Shown here in pieces: positions 15,837 to 25,207 of a DNA stretch of 64,000 nt. Position 1 is the first letter of the stretch. The number at the start of each line of letters is the position of its first letter. The DNA is from Clostridiales bacterium CCNA10. GTDB lineage: Bacteria > Bacillota > Clostridia > Oscillospirales > Oscillospiraceae. The position numbers and the translations under genes are program-made. The stretch lies in assembly GCA_003573975.1 (NCBI GenBank), contig AP018533.1, positions 310,001 to 374,000 of the forward strand, written 5' to 3'. The notes below the pieces were generated by a model, which worked only from the letters and a program-made list of their open reading frames with translations, was not told the origin of the DNA and searched no databases.

Positions 15837-16199
15837 ATGAGAATGTACCAATACGACAAACATCTTGATTTTCATGCCCTGGGCCGTGAGATCAAACGCA
15901 AACGGGAAGCAAAAGGCTGGACGCAGGAGTACCTGGCTCAGCTTGTGGATCGCACCCCGCGCTCCATCATGTATATGGAGAACCGGGGCCAGAAACCAAG
16001 CCTCAATGTTTTTTACCAGCTTGTCACCCTGCTGGAAATTTCCGTGGATCAATTCTTTTTCCCGGACAAGCTCAACGGAGAGAGCACCTGCCGGAAGCAG
16101 ATAGATGTTATGCTCAATTCAATGGACGAAAAAGAACTAACCGTAATGAAATACACAGCAGAGGGACTGCAAAAAGCCCGTGAAACGGAGGATGCGTAA
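15837..16199 (+). CDS. Xre-family helix-turn-helix regulator
   Basis: 120 residues. The helix-turn-helix spans residues 14-68 (REIKRKREAKGWTQEYLAQLVDRTPRSIMYMENRGQKPSLNVFYQLVTLLEISVDQFF), with a C-terminal helical tail. It is one of only two + strand genes in the ICE and ends in a terminator, so it is probably the element's maintenance regulator. Confidence 0.85.
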   Translation: MRMYQYDKHLDFHALGREIKRKREAKGWTQEYLAQLVDRTPRSIMYMENRGQKPSLNVFYQLVTLLEISVDQFFFPDKLNGESTCRKQIDVMLNSMDEKELTVMKYTAEGLQKARETEDA

Positions 16200-16223
16200 G
16201 AAAAGCGTATGCCTCCGTTTTTT
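16183..16223 (+). terminator. Terminator overlapping the Xre gene end
   Basis: AAACGGAG(G)ATGCG pairs with CGTAT-GCCTCCGTTT around AAGAAAAG and is followed by TTTTTT. The stem uses the last Xre codons. 16,224-16,400 holds one ATTTTCAC/GTGAAAAT hairpin and a copy of the dispersed palindrome (16345-16363), no gene. Confidence 0.8.
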
Positions 16224-16400
16224 CGCGCCACTTCGGGGATTGCGCGTTTTGGCAAGCAATTCGGGTGTGGCCACACTCCGAAATTTTCACAGGCCGCAGG
16301 CCCGTGAAAATGCTTGTTGGGGAGCTCCCCAAACCCGCCGGACTTCTGGACACTTTGTCCAGAAGTCCAGGCGCAAGCGCCTGTTGTCTGCGGCCCGGAG

Positions 16401-17807
16401 CTATCGCTCCTGGGCCTTATTTTCACGCCCATCCGTATGGCCGAGCAGATGGTCAATGTTCGCCTTGACCGCCACGGCCTGCCGCATTTCCGCCTGGGCC
16501 TTGCGGTATTCCGCATAAAGGGCCTTTCTCTTTTCGGAGAGCTCCCGGCGCTCCTTTTTCAGCGCATCCATTTTCGGGAGCTTCGCCCCGCCTAAAAGAT
16601 CGCTCATAGTAGCTTTGGCCGCCCGGTAGTCAGCCAGCTCTGCCTCGTGCTGGGCCAGGTACTTTTTAGAATACCGGGCCGCCTTGTAGCCGTCGAACAC
16701 AGGGCGCGTCTTTGCATACTGTACCACCGCGCCCATGAGCTCAGAAGTTTTAGAGAGGGCCGCCTCTGTGTCCCGCAGCTCCCCGGCCAGCTTGTGGGCG
16801 CGATCCACCGTCGCCTCGGTGCTGGCGGCCAGCGCGTCATAATCCATCAGATCGTGTTCCCGGAGGTACTGGAGCGCGGCGGCCATCTGTTTGAGGTTGT
16901 AAACTTTGGCCCACCGCTCATAGCCGGGCCCCTTGCCCTGGGCCATGCGCTCCCTAATGTCGATAATCAGATTGACCCGCCGGGGCGGAGCCGGGCCGTC
17001 TTTTGGGAGCTCCGGGATGGGACGCTCCCCGGCAATTACCGCCCGGATGTCATCCGGATCGAAACCGGGGCCCAGGGTTGATGCCCGCAGGCGGGTGTAC
17101 TTATCCTGCCCAGGGGCCAGGAACGAGATCGCGCCGCCCCGCCCATGCTTCACTTGAAAGCCGGACTCCTCCATAAGCCGCAGGAACGCCGGGAAGTCAG
17201 CGGGCCGTTGCCCCAGGGCCTCCACGATGGCCAGCCGCACCCTCTGTTGTGCGGTGGGCGGCTTTTCTCCAATCCACTGGCCATAATGGAGAAAGCGGCC
17301 CTTGCTGTGCTGTTTCGGATTTTGGATAACAGACAGCTCATGCTCAATGCACACCCGGTCAGAGAGCCGCCGCACCGCAAAGCTGGAGCCGATGAAGTTA
17401 TGAAACTTCCGGGAGCAGTCCTGGGCCGTGGAGTTGTAATAAATGTGATTATGAATGTGGCCTTTGTCGATGTGGGTACAAACGAAAAACTGGTACTTGC
17501 CCTTTGTCCAGCGCATGGCCGTTTCATAGCCGATTTTGTTGGCCTCCTCCGGCGTGACCTCACCGGGAGGAAACGCCTGCCGGATCTGAAAGAACAGGGC
17601 CCCGCGCTCTACGGCCCGGCCCGTTTCCGCCTGGTACTGGCTCTTTGTCAGGAGAAACTCAGCGGGGGCCGATGCCGGATCGCAGAGGTAGGCAGACACA
17701 GCTCCTATCTTTTTCGGATTGAGCCCGTAGGCAAACCGATCCTCCATTGTCTGGACAGCCGTTTTTCCCGCCGCTACCTTGTAGGGCCGGATGTAAGTTG
17801 TAGCGAT
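16401..17807 (-). CDS. MobA/VirD2-family relaxase
   Basis: About 468 residues. The three-His metal motif HIDKGHIHNH is clear, and the N-terminal family sequence ATTYIRPYK follows directly on an ATC codon at 17807, seven bases after AGGAGG. The first in-frame ATG is only at 17747, inside conserved sequence, so a non-standard ATC start is likely. The C-terminal half is helical (KYLAQHEAELADYRAAK, RRELSEKRKALYAEYRKAQAEM). It nicks oriT and pilots the strand with MobC and the coupling protein. Confidence 0.88.
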   Translation of the reverse strand: MATTYIRPYKVAAGKTAVQTMEDRFAYGLNPKKIGAVSAYLCDPASAPAEFLLTKSQYQAETGRAVERGALFFQIRQAFPPGEVTPEEANKIGYETAMRWTKGKYQFFVCTHIDKGHIHNHIYYNSTAQDCSRKFHNFIGSSFAVRRLSDRVCIEHELSVIQNPKQHSKGRFLHYGQWIGEKPPTAQQRVRLAIVEALGQRPADFPAFLRLMEESGFQVKHGRGGAISFLAPGQDKYTRLRASTLGPGFDPDDIRAVIAGERPIPELPKDGPAPPRRVNLIIDIRERMAQGKGPGYERWAKVYNLKQMAAALQYLREHDLMDYDALAASTEATVDRAHKLAGELRDTEAALSKTSELMGAVVQYAKTRPVFDGYKAARYSKKYLAQHEAELADYRAAKATMSDLLGGAKLPKMDALKKERRELSEKRKALYAEYRKAQAEMRQAVAVKANIDHLLGHTDGRENKAQER

Positions 17808-17894
17808 AGCCGCACCTCCTTTCCCAGCAGAAAAAGCGGGCGGCGGTCTATGTCACCCGCCGCCCGGCGCCTCTGGACACTTTGTCCGTAAGTA

Positions 17895-18185
17895 TCAGCT
17901 CGCCATAAAGTCCATCGCCGCATACTTCACACCATGCAGACGCTCCACCAGCCAGCCGCCCAGGGCCGGGAGCCCAAAGGGGGAAACCAGGAACGCCAGC
18001 ACAAACATGGCGATGCAGCCTACTGTCTGCCCGGCCAGCAGGCAGAGGATCGCCAGCAGGGACAGGCCCACACAAGCCACAATGCACACCGCCCCCGCCA
18101 CGCAGGACAGGAACGTAAGCACAGCCACAATGAGGATCAGGGCCAGGACAAAGGGAGCCGCGATGATTTTTAAGATTGTCCGCAT
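17895..18185 (-). CDS. CD1845-like membrane protein
   Basis: 96 residues with three hydrophobic stretches (FVLALILIVAVLTFLSCVAGAVCIVACVGLSLLAILCLLAG and FVLAFLVSPFGLPAL), ending GVKYAAMDFMAS. It matches the CD1845-type small membrane proteins found beside the relaxase of Tn1549-like elements. Exact role unknown. Confidence 0.7.
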   Translation of the reverse strand: MRTILKIIAAPFVLALILIVAVLTFLSCVAGAVCIVACVGLSLLAILCLLAGQTVGCIAMFVLAFLVSPFGLPALGGWLVERLHGVKYAAMDFMAS

Positions 18186-18312
18186 CGTTCATACCTCCTA
18201 CAAAAGTTCGTTGTTTGCCTCTATATGTATATTATAACTCCGCAGGAGGGGGCCAACAAGGATGCCTCGGCTATCCCCACCTCTGGACAAAATGTCCAGA
18301 AGTCGAGATAGC

Positions 18313-18340
18313 CGGGGAACGGCAAAACCGCTCCCCGGCA
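18313..18340 (-). terminator. Hairpin after mobC
   Basis: CCGGGGAACGG and CCGCTCCCCGG flank CAAAA just past the mobC stop. A second, outer repeat CGGCTATC/GATAGCCG (about 18269-18315) encloses the dispersed palindrome at 18282-18300. This nested structure between mobC and CD1845 is also a candidate part of oriT. Confidence 0.45.
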
Positions 18341-18342
18341 GG

Positions 18343-18690
18343 TCAGAGCCGCACGATGGCGGAGAGCTTTTCCAGCAGATCGGAAAGGGGCCGCCACAGC
18401 TTTTCATAGTCCCGTTGCAGAGCCGTAATCTCCTCCGGGTAAATGCCGCCGTAGGTATTCGCCTGGATCGCCACCTGGTTTAAGTTGTTGGAGCACCGCC
18501 GCTGGAGCGACACCAGCTCCTGGACGGGTGACAGGTCAACATGGAGCACATACCCATTGAGGGCCATTTTCCGCATATAGGCCCCCATATTGCGGATGCC
18601 CGCCTCGGCCATGCGCTCCCGGATCAGCGCCAGCTCCTCCTCGGACACCATCACATGGAGATGGATGGGGCGGCGGCGTTTTTTTGTCAC
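18343..18690 (-). CDS. mobC: MobC-like relaxosome protein
   Basis: 115 residues from a GTG overlapping the stop of the preceding small gene. A basic N-terminus (TKKRRRPIHLHVMVSEEELALIRERM) gives a ribbon-helix-helix-type start, followed by the family block RNMGAYMRKMALNGYV and CSNNLNQVAIQAN. MobC proteins open oriT and recruit the relaxase. Confidence 0.85.
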   Translation of the reverse strand: MTKKRRRPIHLHVMVSEEELALIRERMAEAGIRNMGAYMRKMALNGYVLHVDLSPVQELVSLQRRCSNNLNQVAIQANTYGGIYPEEITALQRDYEKLWRPLSDLLEKLSAIVRL

Positions 18691-18851
18691 CGCTCCTCCC
18701 GTTCCAGACTCCGGCAGACGCGGGGCGGCTCCTTTACCTTGTCCAGCGCCTTTTCCCGTTCCGGGGGCTGGGCGGGGATCGGCGTATTGAATACTCCGGA
18801 GAGCCGCAGGGCTTCCTGGTTGGCAAAATCCTGTTCACGCTTCTTTTCCAT
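18687..18851 (-). CDS. Small ICE protein upstream of mobC
   Basis: 54 residues from the ATG at 18851 after AGGAGGACTGTT. Charged, Arg/Glu/Pro-rich, no domain recognised. Its stop overlaps the mobC start (GTGA), indicating coupled translation. Confidence 0.6.
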   Translation of the reverse strand: MEKKREQDFANQEALRLSGVFNTPIPAQPPEREKALDKVKEPPRVCRSLEREER

Positions 18852-18861
18852 AACAGTCCTC

Positions 18862-19401
18862 CTATCTGTCGCCCCGGTCAGGGGCTTTCTTTTTGGGGCC
18901 GTCCGGGGCCTTGTTTTCCTGGGCCTCCCGTTGGGCCGCTTTCAGTTGCTCCGCAATCGGGGGCTGGCGTTTGGCTTCCTTGTGGGCCCGCGCCGCCTCC
19001 TGGCGTTCCACGCCACGGGCAAAGTCCGCCAGTTGCTCCGGGGTGATGTATTCTTTCACCACATAACTGCCGAAGTCCGGGTAAAACCACGTCAGCCGCT
19101 TTTGATCCGGGACGCGGTGAGCATCCTCCCATTTTCCCACTACCTGGGCCTGGGCGTCCATCTGCCGCCGGATGTCTGGATTGTTGCGGGAGGGGCGGAG
19201 CTCATAGCTCCGCAGCTCCCCATCGGACAGCGGCGTATCATATACCACCTCGCCCCAGGCCCGGAACGCGCCACCCTCTACCGGGAGCCGGCCATCATAG
19301 TTTTGCAGACGGATCGGGGCTTTGAAATGGTCTTTCGGAAATGTGCCAATAGAAATAGGCCGCTGGGTGGAGTAATACTTATATTCCTCCGGCTTTCGCA
19401 T
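18862..19401 (-). CDS. Unknown ICE protein with YYSTQRPISIGTFP motif
   Basis: 179 residues. A beta-rich N-terminus typical of ICE accessory proteins (STQRPISIGTFPKD, GGAFRAWGEVVYDTPLS, LTWFYPDFGSYVVKEYITPEQLADFARG) is followed by a charged, alanine-rich tail. Related domains occur in large polyvalent proteins of conjugative elements, but I cannot name the family safely. A 13-bp stem (about 19450-19481) precedes it. Confidence 0.6.
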   Translation of the reverse strand: MRKPEEYKYYSTQRPISIGTFPKDHFKAPIRLQNYDGRLPVEGGAFRAWGEVVYDTPLSDGELRSYELRPSRNNPDIRRQMDAQAQVVGKWEDAHRVPDQKRLTWFYPDFGSYVVKEYITPEQLADFARGVERQEAARAHKEAKRQPPIAEQLKAAQREAQENKAPDGPKKKAPDRGDR

Positions 19402-19521
19402 AAACGCCTCCTTTCCAAAATGTTGACAGCATCCGGGCTAAACAGGGGCAGACCGTAGAAACATACGGCCTGCCCCGAAAACGGCCACGGAAAGCCTTGT
19501 AAACCGGGGATTTTCCGGGGC

Positions 19522-19890
19522 CTAATTGTCAACACCCCAGCCCCGCTTTTTCCGCATATATTCCCGCTGTTGTCGGCGGTGGGCTTTCTTTGCACAGGCC
19601 GCCGAGCAGTATGCCTGCCGCCGATCCGGGGCAACGGGCCCGCCGCAGATGGGACAGGGCTTAAACTCCGGCCTGGGCCCCTCGGTCAAGAGGGCCGCCT
19701 CCAGCGCCGGATCAAGGGGCAGGACGGCCTCCTGAAAGTAGCGGCAGTATGCGCCCGTCCAGCACTTCCCGAACATATAGCACTCGCACTCCAGGGGCAG
19801 GCACCCGTATTCCTTGTCATAGTTGGCGCACCACTTTGTTACCAGGGCGCGGATCGCCTTTTTTTCCTCGCGTGTCAGTTCACGGGCCAA
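19522..19890 (-). CDS. Cysteine-rich VLP-type protein
   Basis: 122 residues from a TTG at 19890, chosen for GGGAGGTGACGGC just upstream and because family members begin ARELTREEKK. The core CANYDKEYGCLPLECECYMFGKC ... CRYF and the C-terminal CxxC zinc ribbon (CPICGGPVAPDRRQAYCSAACAKKAHR) are characteristic. Common in Tn1549-like elements, molecular role unknown. Confidence 0.75.
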   Translation of the reverse strand: MARELTREEKKAIRALVTKWCANYDKEYGCLPLECECYMFGKCWTGAYCRYFQEAVLPLDPALEAALLTEGPRPEFKPCPICGGPVAPDRRQAYCSAACAKKAHRRQQREYMRKKRGWGVDN

Positions 19891-19894
19891 GCCG

Positions 19895-20071
19895 TCACCT
19901 CCCGCCAGCCGGGGCCCGCATGAGCTCCCGGTAGCAGGACACACAGCCGATGCCCCGCCAGTAGGGGCACCCGGAGCACCGGGAGCCCCTGGGCGCTTTG
20001 GGGACAGACGGGGCCTGGGGGCGGGGCTTCTGCTTCATCATTTTTTCAAAGGGGCTATTGGTAAACTTCAT
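19895..20071 (-). CDS. Small Cys-rich ICE protein
   Basis: 58 residues from the ATG at 20071. The N-terminus is basic and Pro-rich, the C-terminus has clustered Cys (CSGCPYWRGIGCVSCY). It overlaps both the DUF4366-like gene and the following TTG start, consistent with coupled translation. Confidence 0.6.
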   Translation of the reverse strand: MKFTNSPFEKMMKQKPRPQAPSVPKAPRGSRCSGCPYWRGIGCVSCYRELMRAPAGGR

Positions 20072-20847
20072 TTGTCCGCCTCCTCTCCGTTATCGTCCTC
20101 CTCGTCCCAGGGCGGGCCGTCATCGTCCTCGTCCCCGTAGCCGTCCGGCCCGTCATAGTCCGGGAGCTCGTCGCCATAATCCTCCTGGGGCTCGGCGGCT
20201 TTCTGCTGTTTGGGGCGCAGTACCTTGAAATAGAACGCCGCGCCGCCGCCCACTAAGGCCACGGCCAGCACCGCCAGGAGCATCCCCGTATTGCCACCCG
20301 TTTCCGGCTCGGCCTCCTCCGGGACAGGTTCCTCGGTTTCCACGGGCTCCGGCTCCACGCCCACGCATTTTTCCATATTGACTGAGCAGACCGCGCACTC
20401 CGTATTCACGGCACCCGCCGCGCATTTTTCAGAGCAGGAGCAGACCGCCTGCTCCACCCCGGCGGCCTCGGCTGCGGCCAGCAGATCGGCCTCGTCTACC
20501 ACGCTGAAGAAGTAGGTTTCATACTGCTCGCCCTCCTCGTCCACGGGCTTGTCATAGTCAATGACAATGTAAAAGGTGTTCCCGCCCGCCGTCTGCACCG
20601 TAATAAACTGCTTGTTGGTGTGCTCGTCATAGAGCAGATCACGGGTCACAAGGTTGCCCTCCTCCGAAAAGCCCTCACCCGGTTCGATGGTGGGCTCCGG
20701 CTCCGGGGCCGGGGTTTCCTCGGTCATGGTGGGATCGCCATAGTCCGCGCCCTCGCCGCCGTCCGCATAGGCATAGGCCGGGACGCTAAATCCGCATAAA
20801 AGAACGGCGGCACAAAGCGCCGCCGCCATCACCCGAAAGCGTTTCAT
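20068..20847 (-). CDS. DUF4366-like surface protein
   Basis: 259 residues from the ATG at 20847. It has a signal peptide (MAAALCAAVLLCGFSVPAYA), an acidic extracellular part with a Cys-rich loop (CSCSEKCAAG ... CAVCSVNMEKC), a transmembrane helix (GMLLAVLAVALVGGGAAFYF) and an acidic cytoplasmic tail. It matches the CD1107/DUF4366 type proteins of Clostridia ICEs, thought to act at the cell surface during mating-pair formation. Confidence 0.75.
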   Translation of the reverse strand: MKRFRVMAAALCAAVLLCGFSVPAYAYADGGEGADYGDPTMTEETPAPEPEPTIEPGEGFSEEGNLVTRDLLYDEHTNKQFITVQTAGGNTFYIVIDYDKPVDEEGEQYETYFFSVVDEADLLAAAEAAGVEQAVCSCSEKCAAGAVNTECAVCSVNMEKCVGVEPEPVETEEPVPEEAEPETGGNTGMLLAVLAVALVGGGAAFYFKVLRPKQQKAAEPQEDYGDELPDYDGPDGYGDEDDDGPPWDEEDDNGEEADK

Positions 20848-20849
20848 CT

Positions 20850-21104
20850 TCAATTTTCCTCCTTTCCGCCGTCCTCGGACTTCTGGACACTTTGTCCAGA
20901 AGTGCCGCCGTCACGGAGCCGCTGGAGCACCAGGGGGAGCTCCTCCAGGGAAATGCTCATGCCCCGCACGATGTCCACGATCTCGCTGTTTTCGGCCTCC
21001 TGCTTGTTCTTTTCCAGCTCCTTGAGCCGGGCCTGCTGTTCGCTGATTTTGGCCTTGACCTTATCAATCTCGGCCTGGATTTTCTGGCTTTTGCTTACCG
21101 CCAT
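20850..21104 (-). CDS. DUF4315-like coiled-coil protein
   Basis: 84 residues. A coiled coil (KIQAEIDKVKAKISEQQARLKELEKNKQEAENSEIVDIVRGM) is typical of the small DUF4315 proteins always paired with the DUF4366 gene. The C-terminus encodes TSGQSVQKS, which is simply a translated copy of the dispersed palindrome (20882-20900). Confidence 0.75.
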   Translation of the reverse strand: MAVSKSQKIQAEIDKVKAKISEQQARLKELEKNKQEAENSEIVDIVRGMSISLEELPLVLQRLRDGGTSGQSVQKSEDGGKEEN

Positions 21105-21117
21105 AGATACCTCCTTG

Positions 21118-22863
21118 TCAGGGTAAACGCCCGTAGGCGTAGAAATGAGATTGCCAGTAACTTGTATTTAAGTTTGCGTATTGGATGGGATCTCCACAGT
21201 GGATCATCATCCCGTCCCCCACATAGATGCCACAGTGGGACACGCCCGCCGTGTCATAGGTGCCGACAAAGAACACCAGATCGCCGGGCTTTGGATTGCT
21301 GGTAGGGGTACAGATGTTATAGAGCCCCTGGGCTCCCAGGCGGCCCACATTCCAGCCGCTGTGATTGATCACCCAGGACACGAAGCCGGAGCAGTCAAAG
21401 GACGTGGCCGGAGAGCTCCCGCCCCACACATAGGGATAGCCCAGGTATTTCTCCGCCTCGGTGAGCATGGCCGCAAAGGTTTCATCGTCCAGATATTCCC
21501 CCGGCACGTCATATTCGGCGGGCGGGTTGGTAACATATTTCCCCACATAGGCCGACTCCGGGAACAGGTCAGGCCGGTTCCCCAGGGTAGACATATAGAG
21601 GGAATACCGGGACATCTGCTCCTCGTTCATCATTTCCAGGGGCAGATGGGACAGGTTGCGGTTTTCCAGCGTTACATAACAAATATAGTAATTGTAGGGC
21701 ACCTCTACCGTGTAGGAGTTGCCCTCGCTGTCCGTCCGGCTTTCCGTCCGATAGCGCACCTCCACCACCACATCCTCGGTGAGAATGTACTGGCGGTCAA
21801 AGAGGGTTTCCAGCGTTCCCTGCACCTCGTCAACCGTCCACGCCCCCTCATGGAGCACCGACAGAATGGAGATCAGCACATAGGGATCGTGCTCAATGCT
21901 GTCCAAGTCGAAGTGGTACTCGTCATAGTCGTGGGTGCTTTCGTAACTGTCCAGGTAATCCTGGAGCTCCGCCTCCATTCCCACATAAGCCGCCTCCGCC
22001 GCCAGCATTTCCTCGTCCTGGGATGGGTAGGTAGTCGCGCCCACCGCGCCCGCCCCAGCGTTGCCAAGCGTCACCAGGGAGGACGAACAGGACTGCATCA
22101 TAAAGAGCAGAAGCACGCAGGCCAGGGCCAGCACCACCCCCACGGGATGCCGCTTCACAAAGCCCACCGCCTTTGCCCCGGCCTTTTCCGTGGCGGCGGC
22201 GGTCTTTTTGGCTGCGCTTGCCGCTCCCGTCTTTGCCGCCTCCCGCGCCCGCTTTTGATATTGCTTTTTCAAGCGGTGCTTGCGCCACATCCGGGAAACG
22301 GGGTTGCCGGACATTTCCGGGTGCTCCTGGGCGGCCATGCGGAAATGATAGTCCGCCGTGGCCTTGACATATTTGGACTCGGCCCGCTGGACAGCCTTTG
22401 CCGGGTGCTGACGGATTTTCTTTTGCACGAACCGCTTGCCATGCCGCAGGCCGGACTCGCCCACCAGCTCGGAGCGGTGGGCCCCCTCGATCCCCACGTT
22501 TTCCTGTTCATTCTCATAAATCTTGCCATGCACAAAACCGTGGGCGGCCCCGCCAGCGGCCCGGCCTATCCGCCGCACCGGGCCGGGCTTTTTGGGCGGC
22601 TTCTGTTTTGCCAGCTTATCCTTTGCCCGTTCCAGCTTTTCCCCGCGCTCCTCCATGCGAAGCTTGGACGCGGCGACCTGCTCCTGTTTGCTTTTCTGCC
22701 GAAACTTTGACTTGTGGACACTTTGTCCAGAAGTGCCGCTGTCCGCAGTCCCGGCACCCCCTGGAGAGCCGCCCCCAGCGGCCCCGCCAGGATCGGCGGC
22801 GCTCTCCCAGGAGCCGGGGCGCTCCCTGGCCTCCTGTTTGGGCTTATTCGGTTTTCGCTTCAT
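21118..22863 (-). CDS. NlpC/P60 peptidoglycan hydrolase of the transfer apparatus
   Basis: 581 residues. A long basic cytoplasmic N-terminus (about residues 1-235) is followed by one membrane helix (VGVVLALACVLLLFMMQSC) and an extracellular part. The C-terminal NlpC/P60 domain has catalytic Cys in SFDCSGFVSWV and His in GVSHCGIYVGDG. VirB1-like enzymes of this kind open the cell wall for the secretion channel. It overlaps the VirB4 gene by 20 bases. A copy of the dispersed palindrome lies in its N-terminal codons. Confidence 0.85.
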   Translation of the reverse strand: MKRKPNKPKQEARERPGSWESAADPGGAAGGGSPGGAGTADSGTSGQSVHKSKFRQKSKQEQVAASKLRMEERGEKLERAKDKLAKQKPPKKPGPVRRIGRAAGGAAHGFVHGKIYENEQENVGIEGAHRSELVGESGLRHGKRFVQKKIRQHPAKAVQRAESKYVKATADYHFRMAAQEHPEMSGNPVSRMWRKHRLKKQYQKRAREAAKTGAASAAKKTAAATEKAGAKAVGFVKRHPVGVVLALACVLLLFMMQSCSSSLVTLGNAGAGAVGATTYPSQDEEMLAAEAAYVGMEAELQDYLDSYESTHDYDEYHFDLDSIEHDPYVLISILSVLHEGAWTVDEVQGTLETLFDRQYILTEDVVVEVRYRTESRTDSEGNSYTVEVPYNYYICYVTLENRNLSHLPLEMMNEEQMSRYSLYMSTLGNRPDLFPESAYVGKYVTNPPAEYDVPGEYLDDETFAAMLTEAEKYLGYPYVWGGSSPATSFDCSGFVSWVINHSGWNVGRLGAQGLYNICTPTSNPKPGDLVFFVGTYDTAGVSHCGIYVGDGMMIHCGDPIQYANLNTSYWQSHFYAYGRLP

Positions 22864-25207
22864 TCTTCAAATCCTCCGGGCGGGTAGTCAGCAGGTTATA
22901 GATTTCTCCACGGGGGAACCGATCCACAAAGGGGATGGTCACATCGCCATAGAACAGCAGGCCCTCGCCGGAATTGGAGTGGGTGATATAGGAGAGCTGG
23001 TGCTCGGAAATGCCGAGCTGTTTCGCCAAAATCGCCCGGTCACTTTGGGCCTGGGACAGCAGGATCATAAAGTCCGTGTTGTCCAGAATAGCCTCGATCT
23101 CCCGACTGGCCAAAAGGTCTTTGACGTTCTGCGTCAGGGCTGAAGGGACACAGCCTTTCTTTCTCAGCATCTTCCACACGGCCACAAAGTAGCTGGCGGT
23201 GAGCGCGTCCCGGAGCAGGATATGGAACTCATCAAAATAGCACCAGGTAGAAACGCCGCTGTGAAAATTCACATTGACCGCCGAAGTTATAAAGTCGTTG
23301 GTAACGTGCATGGCGATCTTGCGGAGGTTTTCTCCCAGCCCTTTTAGAACGATGCACACGATATGGGACGTGAGCTTTACGTTGGTCTGGTGGTTGAACA
23401 GGTTAAGGGAGCCGGTGCAGTAGAGCTCCAGGGCGGTTGCCACACGGCGGGCCTCCGGCTCCGGCTGCTTCAAAAGCTCCTCGTACAAGTCCTGGAGCAA
23501 GGGCGGCTTGCCGTCCCCGATCCCCAGGGCCATATCCCGGTAGATCAGCCGCACACAGCGGTCAATCACCGTCTTTTCGATGGGCTGCAAGCCGTCCTTG
23601 CCGCCCACCACCAGCTCACACAGAGACAACAAAAAATCCGCTTTCATGGAAAGCGGGCTTTCGTCGTCGTCCAGGTCAAGCTGGATGTCCATAGGGTTGA
23701 TATGGCTGGGAGATCCGGGGGCGATCTCCACCACCTGGCCGCCCAGCCGCCGCACCAGCGGGGCATATTCGCCCATCGGATCGACAATGATAATGCGATC
23801 CTTTGGAATAGTGAGAAACACATTGATGATCTCACGCTTTGCGGCAAAGCTCTTGCCGGAGCCCGTGGAGCCGAGATAGAGCCCGTTGGCCGATTTCAGT
23901 TTTTTGCGGTCAGCCATGATGACGTTGTGGGAAAGGGCGTTCATGCCGTAGTAGAGGGACGGCCCGGCCATGCGGAGCTCCCTGGTCATAAAGGGAATGA
24001 AAATCGCCGTGGAGCTGGTGGTCATGCCCCGCTGGATTTCCACCTCGTTATAGCCCAGGGCCAGAGAGGACACAAACGCCTGCTCCTGCTGCCAGTCCAG
24101 CCGCTTCAAGGCACAGTTGTATTTCTGCGCGATGCCGCCCACGGTAAACACATCGTTTTCCAACCGCTGCCGGGTGGGGGCGATATTGATGACCGTGAAC
24201 GTGAGCAGGAACATTCGCTCGTTGCGGGACTGCAGATCGGCCAGGAGCTCCGCCGCGTCCTTGCTGAATGTAATCAGGTCAGGGGGCAGGATGTCGGGAT
24301 CGTACCCGGCCCGCACCGCCTTGCGCTGTTCCTCCACCTTCATTTTGCCGATGTCGGAGAGCTTGCCCTTGATGGTTTTAATGGCCTTGAGCTGATCCAC
24401 CGTCTGAATATGGAGCGTAACCGTCATTTCCGCATCCAGCTCCAGGATCTCCGCCAGGAGCTTGTCAGAGAGCTCGGACGCCAAAATCTGCAAGTAGGAC
24501 GCCGCGCCCCAGTATTGGCCGATGCGGAACGTCCGGGCCTGCCGGAAGTCGAAGCTGTCCGGCGCGATATAGTCCTTTGTGCCAAGCCCGGTTTTGGGGA
24601 TGTCCTGCCAGGAGAAGCGGAACGGCTCCCGGTTGCCGGGGTGCATCTGGCCGTGGAGCAGGGCCAGCCGCGCCTGCCCGTCCATCGGGACAGAGGGAAC
24701 GCCCAGCCGTTTGAGGTTGCCTGTCACATCGGCCTCCACCCGTTCCAGGCGGGGGCGGGCCTCCGCGATCCCCTCGGCGGGCAGGCCAAAGGTGATATAT
24801 TTTGACCGCTCGATGCCGTTGTTGCTTTTGGCAATCTGGTTTTTCAGCATCCCCGTGAACTCGGCCCGGATGCTGTCAAAGTCATCCTGGGCCGGGGGAA
24901 TGTTTACCTTGTAGCGGCTCCGGGAACGGGATCGGCGGTTGATAAAGGAGAGCTGGAACGGCAGGGAGCTGTCAAAGTAGTTGAGGAACGAGCTCCACCC
25001 GCTGAAAATCGCCGTCTGATCCTCCGTAGACGCAACGGAATAGTTGATGTCCTCATATTCCACCGTCTTTGTGTAGAGCCCGCCGGGGAGCTGGCACACA
25101 CCGTCCGGGTGCATCACCAGATAAGGAATCGTCTGCTGGGCAGACAACGCAGCTTTCCGGTTAGCGGCCTTTCCGGGGCCGCGCTTTGGGCTTTTTGCTT
25201 TTTGCAA
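22844..25207 (-). CDS. VirB4-family conjugation ATPase
   Basis: 787 residues starting at TTG (25207) six bases after GGAGG. Walker A is GSTGSGKS (about residue 456), Walker B is in RIIIVDPMGEY, and the C-terminal part has YFDEFHILLRD and LTQNVKDLL. This is the hexameric ATPase that powers substrate transfer in Firmicutes type IV secretion. It overlaps the PrgI gene, as in related elements. Confidence 0.92.
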   Translation of the reverse strand: MQKAKSPKRGPGKAANRKAALSAQQTIPYLVMHPDGVCQLPGGLYTKTVEYEDINYSVASTEDQTAIFSGWSSFLNYFDSSLPFQLSFINRRSRSRSRYKVNIPPAQDDFDSIRAEFTGMLKNQIAKSNNGIERSKYITFGLPAEGIAEARPRLERVEADVTGNLKRLGVPSVPMDGQARLALLHGQMHPGNREPFRFSWQDIPKTGLGTKDYIAPDSFDFRQARTFRIGQYWGAASYLQILASELSDKLLAEILELDAEMTVTLHIQTVDQLKAIKTIKGKLSDIGKMKVEEQRKAVRAGYDPDILPPDLITFSKDAAELLADLQSRNERMFLLTFTVINIAPTRQRLENDVFTVGGIAQKYNCALKRLDWQQEQAFVSSLALGYNEVEIQRGMTTSSTAIFIPFMTRELRMAGPSLYYGMNALSHNVIMADRKKLKSANGLYLGSTGSGKSFAAKREIINVFLTIPKDRIIIVDPMGEYAPLVRRLGGQVVEIAPGSPSHINPMDIQLDLDDDESPLSMKADFLLSLCELVVGGKDGLQPIEKTVIDRCVRLIYRDMALGIGDGKPPLLQDLYEELLKQPEPEARRVATALELYCTGSLNLFNHQTNVKLTSHIVCIVLKGLGENLRKIAMHVTNDFITSAVNVNFHSGVSTWCYFDEFHILLRDALTASYFVAVWKMLRKKGCVPSALTQNVKDLLASREIEAILDNTDFMILLSQAQSDRAILAKQLGISEHQLSYITHSNSGEGLLFYGDVTIPFVDRFPRGEIYNLLTTRPEDLKNEAKTE